From Mycobacterium spongiae (GTDB lineage Bacteria > Actinomycetota > Actinomycetes > Mycobacteriales > Mycobacteriaceae), in NCBI RefSeq assembly GCF_018278905.1, contig NZ_CP046600.1, forward strand, positions 4,464,001-4,528,000: a DNA stretch of 64,000 nt, read 5' to 3'. Shown here piece after piece: positions 9,208 to 17,495 of this stretch. Both the position numbers and the translations under genes were made by a program. Within the stretch, counting starts at the first letter, position 1; the number at the start of each line of letters is the position of its first letter. Under the pieces are notes generated by a model. It searched no databases. It was not told the origin of the DNA and saw only the letters and a list, made by a program, of their open reading frames with translations.

Positions 9208-9724
9208 CCGCAGAGAAGACTATGCCGCCTGGCCATTGACGCCAACCAACACCGGCCACCCCCGGGTTCACTCCGGCCGCACCATTACCCCCGTTGCCAT
9301 ACAACAACCCGCCCGCCCCACCGGCCTGTCCCGGCGCCACCCCATCCGCACCATTGCCGATCAGCGGGCGCCCCAACAACGCCAGAGTGGGCGCGTCAAT
9401 CGCGGCCAACACCTCGTGCTGCACGCCCGCCAACGACGAAGCGTTGACCGACTCGCCCGCGGCATACGCGCCGCCGGCACCGGTGAGGGCCTGCACAAAC
9501 TGGGCGTGAAACCCCGCCATCTGCGTATTCAGCACCTGATAGGCCTGCGCGTGAGCAGAAAACAGCTCCGCTACCGCCGCCGACACCTCATCAGCACCCG
9601 CGACCAACACACCGGTCGTCGGCACCACCGCAGCCACATTGGCCGCAGTCAACGTCGAACCAATACCCGCCAAATCCGTTGCCGCCGCCGCAACCACCTC
9701 GGGGACCGCCACCACATACGACAT
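9161..9724 (-). CDS. PE_PGRS with truncated, degenerate PGRS tail
   Basis: ATG 9724 after GGGAGG opens a complete PE domain (MSYVVAVPEVVAAAATDLAG, LFSAHAQAYQVLNTQMAGFH) and the usual linker [15 protein letters not shown]. The Gly-rich part lasts only about 30 residues ([17 protein letters not shown]) before turning into atypical sequence (GWRQWPGGIVFS) that runs 47 bases into the 3' end of the oxoamine synthase gene on the other strand. This suggests the original PGRS region was lost when the junction formed. A PE domain with a short tail may still be exported by ESX-5; otherwise this is a pseudogene. Confidence 0.6.
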   Translation of the reverse strand: MSYVVAVPEVVAAAATDLAGIGSTLTAANVAAVVPTTGVLVAGADEVSAAVAELFSAHAQAYQVLNTQMAGFHAQFVQALTGAGGAYAAGESVNASSLAGVQHEVLAAIDAPTLALLGRPLIGNGADGVAPGQAGGAGGLLYGNGGNGAAGVNPGVAGVGWRQWPGGIVFSAASGSSGRWLPRRLCH

Positions 9725-10068
9725 CGCTAGCCTCCCACCGGTCTGGCCATCGTCGACACACCACCGCCACCTTCAAGGCAATCGCCGCACCGGCGCCCCC
9801 GGCCCACCGTTTCCACCAGCCGCCCCGACCTCCCACGCCACCCGCTCACCCAACAGCCCGACAACATGGTGTGCAACCTACAAACCCGGCCCCAACCCCC
9901 GCCGCAAAAGAACCTGGACACAGGGCGAACTGCCCAGCAGCACCAGCTCTACAGTGCACAGCGCACACCCGCCCCGGAGGACAGCAACGTGCATTGACAT
10001 AAGGCGCGATTATCGAGCGAACGTACCTGTCTGCTTGTCACAGAGATCACCATCGCCGAATGGGGTCC
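9725..10068. other. Non-coding stretch between PE_PGRS remnant and IS scrap
   Basis: I see no supportable gene here. The first 20 bases hold the ribosome-binding site of the PE_PGRS gene. The open frames present on both strands are Pro/Arg-rich with no recognisable domain and no ribosome-binding site. Confidence 0.5.
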
Positions 10069-10251
10069 TAATGGTTCAACACCGAGCGCCCGCATGACCG
10101 CCACTTCGAATCGCTGCTGGAAGCCCGCGTGATGATCGAAGACTGGCGTCGCGACTACAACACCAACAGACCCCACACCGCCCACGACGAACTCACCCGC
10201 ACCGAATTCGCCCTACAATGGACCACGACCCATCAACCCCAAGCCGCATAG
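10069..10251 (+). mobile_element. IS3-family transposase 3' fragment
   Basis: The frame ending at TAG 10249-10251 encodes RPHDRHFESLLEARVMIEDW, then [20 protein letters not shown], the typical C-terminal end of the DDE integrase core of IS3-type transposases (ED-W-R-x-x-YN-x-x-RPH-x-x-L). The catalytic Asp residues and the rest of the element are absent, and I see no terminal inverted repeats. It lies 48 bases from the stop of the Rv0988-like gene, at the edge of the AT-richer operon. Confidence 0.7.
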
Positions 10252-10298
10252 CGTTGGACAAAAACCGGTCCCCCTCAGCGGAGCCACCTCCGCCGAAC

Positions 10299-11465
10299 TC
10301 ACGGGCCCGCTCCAGAATAGCCAGTCATTTCAACATATCCCGAACCGCTAAGCGGCATGTTCAGATAGCTGCCGTCGATGTCCACCGCCCCCTCCCAATA
10401 GGTTGTCGCGTTCCGCCACTCCGAATTCGGTATCAATGCCGTCGCAGTCAGCCTAAAACCCAACTTTTCAATGTCAATTTCCCAGGTAGTCGGATAGCTA
10501 GCGCCGCTGTGCTCACTGATCCAATGATCCCCCGCACTCATTTTCCAATCGGATAGCTCCAGGTGAGTTACCTTCCCGTCGCTGGCTACGAAAGAACCGC
10601 CGGAAAATGGACTTACCCGCCCATCTGCACGCCGAATCTGATAAAGCATCAACGCAGTCCCGTTGTCAAATTGTAGGCCGAACCAGTCCCAACCCACATC
10701 TTCGCTGGCCATAGCGTTCGTCATGTACTCGTGGTCTTTCCAACTGACGCCACTAACACTAAACCGATGACCACCGACGGACACCGTGCCGACTGTTTCT
10801 TGCTGAACTAGAGAATAGTAGTACGATGCATTCCCGGTCTCTCTGTTCTTGACACTTAACCCCAGATCGCCGTGCAGCACAGGGGGAAGCGTTTGCCGCA
10901 CTCTCAGATCAAGAGAAACTTTTTCCGTTTGCGCAACGAGTTCCACCAGGCCTTCTTTGGTTTCGCGAGCACGCCAATCCCCTAGCCAAACGTCGTACGG
11001 GAGCGCCCTGGCGCCGGCGAGACCCAACGCTTCCCGACTAAACTTCTCCGCTTTGTGAAAGACGCCATCGGCGATATCGCTCAGTGCAAAGTGCGCCATA
11101 TACACCTGATTGGTGCGCCATGACGCAGCGTCGCCTCCGTCTTGCGCCTCACCGGGTGGCGCCAAAGCCCGACGGAAAAACGTAAGCTGGTAGCCAAAAC
11201 GTCGCCCGGAACTGGTTTTCAAATTCCCTGTGTAATACCACCATTCGGTTTGGTAGTCGTAGTGCGGCCCTAGGTCCCGCGGAAACCTCATCGCCCCGGG
11301 CGCTGTGGCGACGGAGTACCCGGCGTTGTTCTCATCGGCAAGCATCCCAAGCAACGGGTCGGTAGCCACGGCACCCGTCGTTGGTCGCTGCCACCACCAA
11401 AAAGCGGTCAGTGTCAGCACGACCGTCAGCAACAGCCCGCAACCAGTCAGAGGTGCTTTACGCAT
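10299..11465 (-). CDS. Rv0988-like exported AttH/CrtC-family lipocalin-fold protein
   Basis: The 388-residue protein begins with a signal-anchor (GCGLLLTVVLTLTAFWWW) and then has family landmarks of the AttH / carotenoid 1,2-hydratase-like group: RDLGPHYDYQTEWWYYTGNL, FGYQLTFFRRAL, VYMAHFALSDI, WKDHEYMTN and DWFGLQFDNGTALMLYQIR. It is the third gene of the ABC operon, starting six bases after the permease stop. In H37Rv the corresponding product is Rv0988 (386 aa). The role is probably extracytoplasmic, handling a hydrophobic ligand with the FtsX-type permease; the hydratase reaction itself is not demonstrated by these motifs. The sequence is more AT-rich than its right-hand neighbours. Confidence 0.9.
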   Translation of the reverse strand: MRKAPLTGCGLLLTVVLTLTAFWWWQRPTTGAVATDPLLGMLADENNAGYSVATAPGAMRFPRDLGPHYDYQTEWWYYTGNLKTSSGRRFGYQLTFFRRALAPPGEAQDGGDAASWRTNQVYMAHFALSDIADGVFHKAEKFSREALGLAGARALPYDVWLGDWRARETKEGLVELVAQTEKVSLDLRVRQTLPPVLHGDLGLSVKNRETGNASYYYSLVQQETVGTVSVGGHRFSVSGVSWKDHEYMTNAMASEDVGWDWFGLQFDNGTALMLYQIRRADGRVSPFSGGSFVASDGKVTHLELSDWKMSAGDHWISEHSGASYPTTWEIDIEKLGFRLTATALIPNSEWRNATTYWEGAVDIDGSYLNMPLSGSGYVEMTGYSGAGP

Positions 11466-11471
11466 ACAATC

Positions 11472-14048
11472 TCATTCCTCACGAATTGCCGCGCTAATAC
11501 TCATCCGCGACAAACGCCACGCGGGATAGAGGCCCGCCGCCAGGGCGGCCACCACAGCCACCAAGACACCACGGACAACGTATTCCCATTCAAAATGCAT
11601 CTGCACAGTCCAGCCGAATGAACGTAAATTGATGGTACGGCCAAGAATCCACGCCAAAACAATCCCCGTAGGCAAGGCCAACAATCCAGCTATTCCCCCC
11701 ATAAGGCCGGTTTCAAGGAGAATCAGTCTGCCCAGTTGGCGAGGAGTCATGCCAATAGCTCGAAAAACACCGAGTTCACGGGACCTTTCCAATTCCAAGC
11801 TCACCAATGTACTCAATATCGCGACAAACGCAACCACCGTGGCCACCAGTCGTAGCGCGATAGTAATGGCAAAGCTGCGGTCAAAAATCGCCATTGATGC
11901 CTCGCGCACACTGCGAGTCGATTGAATGATGAGATCTTCGCGTCCGGCGAATTCCGCGCGCAGCTCATCGAGCAAAGCATCCGCATTTGTATCTGGCGCC
12001 ACAAAGAGGAACATAGTGGTCACGTTCTTATCGTGCCACTGAGCACGGTAGCTGGCTTGGTCCATCAATACCACACCTTGGTCGGAGGTGTAGTCGCTGA
12101 AGACCGCAAGAACAGGGAATGTTTGCAGCCCAAAATCCGTCAGCAGCGTGATCGGCTGGGGTGGAGTTCTCAAATGTTGACGCGTCATCATCGGTTCCGA
12201 CAACATGACGCCTTCACCCGCCAGGAAGCGTCCCCACAGCGTTTCGCTATTGCCGTCGATCCATTGATAGCTTCGCTTGCCGGCGGACATATCCCCCGTC
12301 ACCGCCATCAATTCCACCTCACGCCCCCAGGTTGGCGCGAAAACGGCACCATAGCTGGCCGTAATGGCGTCGAGCACGCCCGGCCACGCGCTCAACGTCT
12401 CGACGGCATCTGGCGGCAGGCTACCGCTGGGACGACCTGACGCAAGCGTCGGCGGAGACACGTAGATGTCGGCCTTCAAAGTCGCCGCTAGCCAGTCAGC
12501 CAACGTTTGGCGAAGCGAACCCACCGACATGGAGACGCCGACGATCAGCGACACCGCCATCATCAATGCTGCAATGGCGATGGAGGTGCGGCTCGAGGAG
12601 CGCGCAATATCCCGTGGACCCATTCGCCCCAGTGGACCGAAGAGACGGCCGAGCGCAGGAGCGACCCGCAGCATTGCAAACCGGGTCAGCGGTGCCGTAA
12701 TGAGCGCAAAAGCGGTCAAGACGGCAAAGAGACCGATAATCGCCATAACGAGCTTTCCGCCGGGCCACCACAGCATCACCAAGCCAAAGGTTCCGAAAGC
12801 AGCCGAAGCCGCCCACATCCACGGCATGAGTCTGGATACCTTGCCCTCTAGTGAGGACCGCCGCAAGGTGGTAGCGGGGGCGGTGCGCGTCGCTTCTATA
12901 GCCGGCGGAACGGTGGCCAACACGGCAGCACCTATGCCAACAATCAACCCCTTCGACAAACTTTCGGTGGAGATAGCCATCTCGTGAACATTGACGACAA
13001 AATAGAAATCATTGATCGTTTGTGCCACGAGGCCAATCAGGCCCTCGCCAAGCCAAATGCCAGCCGCAAGACCTAGGCCAGCGCCAATCACGCTCGCAAT
13101 AGCGGATTCCGTCATTATCAGCCAGAATAATTGCGCTCGAGTAACGCCCAAGCACCGCAGGACGGCAAAGAGGGGGCGGCGGTGCACGACATTGAAAGTT
13201 ACCGTATTGTAGATGAGAAAAGCACCGACCAGTAAGGCGACCAGACTGAGCCCGGTCAAATTGACCGTAAACGCGTCGGTCATGTGTTTAACCGCGTCGC
13301 TCTGGGCGTTCGCCTTTTCTAAACGGACGCCTGGCGGCAGGCGTTGCTTGAGTCGCTTCGCAGTGGCCTGGTCTTTCACAATAAGATCGATGTGACTCAG
13401 CCTGCCCGGCATGTTAAATAGCTCTTGGGCAGTGGCAATATCCGCGATGATGAGGTCACGCAATTTCTGCTTACCAATTTCGTTCGGTGGTGTCGCCAGG
13501 CCTACGAGAGCAACAGTCGTGGGTGCGCCTTCGACCTGCAGAACAAAGCTATCGCCCAGCGCCAGGCCATACTCCGCCGCCACCGATCGGCTCAGAACAA
13601 CGGCATTGGGCCGAGTCAAGAAGCTCTCTAGCTCGGCTACATCGTGGTTCGACCATAGAGACAAGCGAAAAGGCGGCTCGGCAAACGGGTCGATGCCCAT
13701 GAGGCGCATCGGACGGTTTCCGACTCCGCGCGCCAACACGTAGCCTTCGATGACCGGCGCGGACAGGTCGTAACCTTGTCTGCGCAGGTCAATATAGAGC
13801 CGTTGGTCGATGCCGGCGGGGCCGCCAACCAGCCGATGGGTGGCTTTGCCCGTGACGGCCTGAGCCGAGAGGTCAAAGGCCCGTTGAGCCGAGCGACTAG
13901 ATAGGTCGATGGCCACGATCATCGCTACACCCAGGGCGATTCCCAAGACCAAGAGCACAAACTGAAACGGGCGTTGACGCAGACGGCGCGAGGCCGCGCG
14001 CACCAACGGCAGATAGGAGGCTGCCGCGCGACTATCGAGATAGTTCAT
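11472..14048 (-). CDS. Rv0987-like ABC transporter permease (two FtsX domains)
   Basis: 858 residues, against about 855 for Rv0987. An N-terminal helix (FVLLVLGIALGVAMIVAIDL) is followed by a MacB-like periplasmic domain, a first FtsX membrane unit (LSLVALLVGAFLIYNTVTFN ... IASVIGAGLGLAAGIWLG), a central hydrophobic pair, a second periplasmic domain, and a second FtsX unit ending LVAVVAALAAGLYPAWRLSR. Such permeases work with an ATPase in mechanotransmission or lipoprotein and lipid handling rather than classical import. Rv0986-Rv0988 is described as horizontally acquired in the M. tuberculosis lineage and linked to host-cell binding and virulence. It starts nine bases after the ATPase gene stop, so one operon is likely. 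Confidence 0.92.
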   Translation of the reverse strand: MNYLDSRAAASYLPLVRAASRRLRQRPFQFVLLVLGIALGVAMIVAIDLSSRSAQRAFDLSAQAVTGKATHRLVGGPAGIDQRLYIDLRRQGYDLSAPVIEGYVLARGVGNRPMRLMGIDPFAEPPFRLSLWSNHDVAELESFLTRPNAVVLSRSVAAEYGLALGDSFVLQVEGAPTTVALVGLATPPNEIGKQKLRDLIIADIATAQELFNMPGRLSHIDLIVKDQATAKRLKQRLPPGVRLEKANAQSDAVKHMTDAFTVNLTGLSLVALLVGAFLIYNTVTFNVVHRRPLFAVLRCLGVTRAQLFWLIMTESAIASVIGAGLGLAAGIWLGEGLIGLVAQTINDFYFVVNVHEMAISTESLSKGLIVGIGAAVLATVPPAIEATRTAPATTLRRSSLEGKVSRLMPWMWAASAAFGTFGLVMLWWPGGKLVMAIIGLFAVLTAFALITAPLTRFAMLRVAPALGRLFGPLGRMGPRDIARSSSRTSIAIAALMMAVSLIVGVSMSVGSLRQTLADWLAATLKADIYVSPPTLASGRPSGSLPPDAVETLSAWPGVLDAITASYGAVFAPTWGREVELMAVTGDMSAGKRSYQWIDGNSETLWGRFLAGEGVMLSEPMMTRQHLRTPPQPITLLTDFGLQTFPVLAVFSDYTSDQGVVLMDQASYRAQWHDKNVTTMFLFVAPDTNADALLDELRAEFAGREDLIIQSTRSVREASMAIFDRSFAITIALRLVATVVAFVAILSTLVSLELERSRELGVFRAIGMTPRQLGRLILLETGLMGGIAGLLALPTGIVLAWILGRTINLRSFGWTVQMHFEWEYVVRGVLVAVVAALAAGLYPAWRLSRMSISAAIREE

Positions 14049-14057
14049 CCAATTGGT

Positions 14058-14792
14058 TCACGTGATGGGTAAGGAACCCATGTGAGCTGTCGCGGGGTTT
14101 TCGGGAGACATGCCGGGTATCAATTTGCCGCCTTCTAGATTGAGGACCCGGTCAGCATGATGAACCACCTGGCGGCTATGCGTGGCCATGATTAGCGTCT
14201 TACCCGCTTTATGCGTGAGATCGAGTAGGAGAGCAAGTACTCTATCTCCCGTATTGTTGTCAAGGTTACCCGTGGGCTCATCGGCGAGCACCAGTATGGG
14301 GTCGTGCGCCAACGCTCGAGAAATGGCCACCCGTTGCTGTTCGCCACCCGAGAGTTTGTCGGGAAAAGAGCTTTCGCATCCCGCCATGCCCACTTTCTTC
14401 AATAAGTCACGGGCCACGCCGGCCGCTCTTCTTTGAGGTACCCCTCCCAGCTCCTGGGGCAGGGTAATATTTTCGAGCACGGTAAGCGTCGGGATCAGGT
14501 TGAAAAATTGGAACACGATGCCAATCTGATCACGCCGAAAGAGTGTCCGATCCCGCTCGCTTTTCCTGGTCATCGCGAAGCCGTTGATAGTGACGTCACC
14601 TGTGCTCGGCTTTTCGATGCCACTGATGAGGTTCAGCAAGGTGCTTTTGCCACTCCCGCTATGACCCAGTAACGCGACAAACTCACCTGGTTCAAAATCA
14701 GCGGTGATGTGGTCTAAGACTTGTCGTTGGGTGTCGCCCTCTTGAAAGCAACGGCTGAGGTTCCTGAGCTGAACGATGGGTTGCTGGCCCAT
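14058..14792 (-). CDS. Rv0986-like ABC transporter ATP-binding protein
   Basis: 244 residues. Walker A ([14 protein letters not shown]), Q-loop region ([16 protein letters not shown]), ABC signature ([14 protein letters not shown]), Walker B ([13 protein letters not shown]) and H-loop (IMATHSRQV) are all present, in the order typical of the MacB/LolD subfamily. It energises the FtsX-type permease encoded directly downstream. The start ATG 14792 is preceded by AAAGGAGG. It is the first gene of the operon, so any promoter should lie in 14793-14900. Confidence 0.93.
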   Translation of the reverse strand: MGQQPIVQLRNLSRCFQEGDTQRQVLDHITADFEPGEFVALLGHSGSGKSTLLNLISGIEKPSTGDVTINGFAMTRKSERDRTLFRRDQIGIVFQFFNLIPTLTVLENITLPQELGGVPQRRAAGVARDLLKKVGMAGCESSFPDKLSGGEQQRVAISRALAHDPILVLADEPTGNLDNNTGDRVLALLLDLTHKAGKTLIMATHSRQVVHHADRVLNLEGGKLIPGMSPENPATAHMGSLPIT

Positions 14793-15396
14793 GAACCTCC
14801 TTTGGTGGACAGCGCGGCGAGTGGTGACCGAGTCATGACTAGCTGGTGGAGTTTCTTGGTTCGGGTGCCGGCCGGCGCATCCCCGGCGGCGGCTTCAGCA
14901 GATTTTTACCAGGGCATGGGACCCACCACAACCCCCTACGAGCCATGGCAGCCACCTAAAGTATCCAATCGACTCCATTCGGCCACATCGCCTTCGGCCG
15001 CAAACCTGTGGCGCGCTTCAGCGAATCTTCAACGTGCTGAGGCACTCCCGCGGTCACAATGACGCCGAGGCCGCCTCGTCATCTCCGCGGATCGACAGGT
15101 CCACGAGCGCCCGGAGGGCAAGTCCGTCGGTATGAATTCATCATTCGGAGTCCCCGGGGCGGTCGACGACGCGGCCAGAATGAACCCGGATCCCAAGAAG
15201 GGAAATGGCGCCACGGCCGGGCAGATCACCGGTAGTCCCCGGCTCAGCGCACGAGGGTGGTGCGCCCATCAGGTGCGAATCACCAGCCGAGCGAGGTAGT
15301 GGCAGGTTCCGTCCTTCGATGAGCAGCTACCCACGCTGGCAAAGCCCGAAACAACACGATCTCGCCGGTCACCGGGGCGTGATGTGCAATCCGGAC
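14793..15396. other. 604-base gene-free interval where mscL would be expected
   Basis: In H37Rv, mscL lies between moaB2 and Rv0986. No frame here encodes the conserved MscL start (a GF-EF-RGN-like motif) or its two transmembrane helices. The longest frames have no ribosome-binding site or recognisable domain. The left part should contain the promoter of the ABC operon; nothing else can be supported. Confidence 0.6.
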
Positions 15397-15942
15397 TCAG
15401 ATGTCCAGGCTCGACAACTGGCCGATGATATTGGAGGCCAGCGGATTCAACGTCGCCATTCCGTCACGAACCGCGTACCGGGATCCGGCGAGGTTGACCA
15501 CCAACGTGCTGCCAGACATACCCGCCACACCGCGCGACAATCCGGCGTCGATGATTCCGGCTGACAACCCCGAGGCGCGGACCGCCTCGGCGATGCCCAG
15601 GATTTCCCGGTCGAGAATGTCCCGGGTGGCCTCCGGGGTGACATCACGAGGCGTCACTCCCGTCCCCCCGACGGACACCACCAGATCCACCCCGCCGATC
15701 ACCGCCGTATTCAGCGCATTGCGGATCTCGACCTCGTCCGCTGCGACCGCGACCACTCCGTCGACCACGAAACCCGCCTCCGTGAGCAGCTCAGTGACAA
15801 GCGGACCGCTGTGGTCTTCATCGCCGTGCGCGGTGCGATCGTCCACGACGACGACAAGTGCCCGGCCGACTACCAATTCCGCGCGCTGTTCCATGGGTGC
15901 AACCGTATATCCGGGCTCTGACCACTGTGCGTCGACCTTCAT
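15397..15942 (-). CDS. moaB2: MoaB2, molybdopterin-adenylyltransferase-like protein
   Basis: 181 residues of MoaB/Mog fold. It shows VVVVDDRTAHGDEDHSGPLV near the N-terminus, the nucleotide/MPT-binding loop LVVSVGGTGVTPRDVTPEAT, and the later SGSTLVVNLAGS turn. These proteins adenylylate molybdopterin during molybdenum cofactor assembly, although the mycobacterial paralogue beside pepD has also been linked to the SigE/PepD stress network. Its ATG overlaps the pepD stop by one base (TAATG), so it is the last gene of an mprA-mprB-pepD-moaB2 string, as in H37Rv (Rv0984). Confidence 0.93.
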   Translation of the reverse strand: MKVDAQWSEPGYTVAPMEQRAELVVGRALVVVVDDRTAHGDEDHSGPLVTELLTEAGFVVDGVVAVAADEVEIRNALNTAVIGGVDLVVSVGGTGVTPRDVTPEATRDILDREILGIAEAVRASGLSAGIIDAGLSRGVAGMSGSTLVVNLAGSRYAVRDGMATLNPLASNIIGQLSSLDI

Positions 15943-17366
15943 TACTGCTCCGCCTTGCCTAGGGTGACCTCCACCTTGCGGCTGCCCCCAGAGGGATCCT
16001 GATAGGTCAGCACCACTTTGGCACCCGGTGCCTTGGACCGCACCGCAGCAACCAACGCGTCGGCGCTGTTGATCGGCCGGTCATCGACCTTGGTAACCAC
16101 TACCCCCTTGGGCACTCCGGCGTCAGCAGCCGCACCACCGGCCACCACTTCGACAATCTTGGCGCCCGGCGTGGCCTTGTCATTGGTCACCTGCACGCCC
16201 AGGGAGGCATGTGATGCGGTGCCGGTGCTGATCAACTCATCGGCGATGCGCTTGGCTTGGTCGACTGGAATCGCGAATCCGAGGCCGATCGAGCCGCTCT
16301 GCGCATCGGCCGAGTCCGCGCCCAGCGTGGCGATGGCTGAGTTGACGCCGACGAGTTGACCACTCATGTTGACCAGTGCGCCGCCCGAGTTGCCGGGATT
16401 GATCGCCGCGTCGGTCTGGATGGCGTCCAGCACGGTGTTTTGGTTTCCGGCCTCACCTGTCGTCGATACGGGCCGGTTGAGTGCGCTGACGATCCCTGTG
16501 GTCACGGTGCCCTCCAAACCCAGCGGTGACCCGATGGCGAGCACCGGCTGGCCGACCCGCAGGTCCGCCGACGAACCGACGGCGATCGGGGTGAGGCCGG
16601 ACACGCCCCGAACCCGGACGACGGCGATATCACTGGTCGGATCGGCACCGACCACCGTGAACGACGCGGTACGGCCGTCTGAGAAGGTCACGGTCGTCTT
16701 CGGCTCCGGACCGTTGGCGGGGGGTTTGGCTGCGGCCGCAACCACATGGTTGTTGGTCAAGATGAGCCCGTCGGCAGACAGGATGATGCCGGAGCCCTCC
16801 TCCGATTGACGGCCCATATCGGTCTCCAGCATGACCACACTAGGCACCACCTTGGCGGCAACCTGCTCGACCGAGCCCGCCGGCATGTTTGCGGCCGGGA
16901 CACTGGGAGACGAGCTGGCAGCTATGGTGTCGCCGCTGCCACCCGCGGGCGACCGGTTCAACTCAACGATCGATGCGGCCGCGCCGCCGATCCCGGCGGA
17001 TACCACCGCGATGGCCAATGCCCCGATGGCCAACATGCCACCACGAGGTCGTCGTTGGGGGACCACAGCCGGAGGCGGCGCCATCGGCGGAAGCATCCCG
17101 GGTATCGCACCCGGTCCGGTCCCCGGCCCGGTAGCCCCGGACACCGGACCCGACCCGGCAGCACCGGGCAACGGACCCGGGCCGCTGCCACTGAGCGCGT
17201 CGAACGACTGCCGGTATTGGGTCGGCTGGGATTGCTGGTAACGCCAGTCGAACTGTTGGTTGTACGCTTGCTGCCCTTGGGCATACGCGGGCGGCACAGG
17301 CTGATTAGGCGCGTTACGGTATCCCGGTTGCTGCGGCGGTGGCGAATACCTCGGGTGATTCGTCAT
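15942..17366 (-). CDS. pepD: PepD, HtrA-like membrane-anchored serine protease
   Basis: 474 residues (464 in H37Rv). A long Pro/Gln/Gly-rich cytoplasmic leader is followed by one transmembrane helix (about 110-130, MLAIGALAIAVVSAGIGGAA), a trypsin-like protease domain with a complete triad (His207 in NNHVV, Asp246 in TSDIAVV, Ser327 in GNSGGA) and a C-terminal PDZ domain (about 375-470, SLGVQVT ... GVVVTKVDDRPI). PepD is a periplasmic quality-control protease in the MprAB/SigE envelope-stress response. Upstream lie a 19-bp MprA box inside the mprB 3' end and a run of AGAGGGACT-like repeats at 17375-17410. Confidence 0.96.
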   Translation of the reverse strand: MTNHPRYSPPPQQPGYRNAPNQPVPPAYAQGQQAYNQQFDWRYQQSQPTQYRQSFDALSGSGPGPLPGAAGSGPVSGATGPGTGPGAIPGMLPPMAPPPAVVPQRRPRGGMLAIGALAIAVVSAGIGGAAASIVELNRSPAGGSGDTIAASSSPSVPAANMPAGSVEQVAAKVVPSVVMLETDMGRQSEEGSGIILSADGLILTNNHVVAAAAKPPANGPEPKTTVTFSDGRTASFTVVGADPTSDIAVVRVRGVSGLTPIAVGSSADLRVGQPVLAIGSPLGLEGTVTTGIVSALNRPVSTTGEAGNQNTVLDAIQTDAAINPGNSGGALVNMSGQLVGVNSAIATLGADSADAQSGSIGLGFAIPVDQAKRIADELISTGTASHASLGVQVTNDKATPGAKIVEVVAGGAAADAGVPKGVVVTKVDDRPINSADALVAAVRSKAPGAKVVLTYQDPSGGSRKVEVTLGKAEQ

Positions 17367-17495
17367 GTCGCTATGTCGCTCTTCCTCTAGTCCCTCTAGT
17401 AGTCCCTCTAAGCGCCCCTGTGGGAGGCTTTCCCATGCGAGGCTTTGTGGCCATGCATGACCTGCATGAGCTCAGTTTTAACAGTAACTGCACAC

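Noticed and set aside
14721..15062. Plus-strand frame in the place of mscL
   Set aside because: No MscL signature or hydrophobic helices; part overlaps the ABC ATPase gene; no ribosome-binding site.
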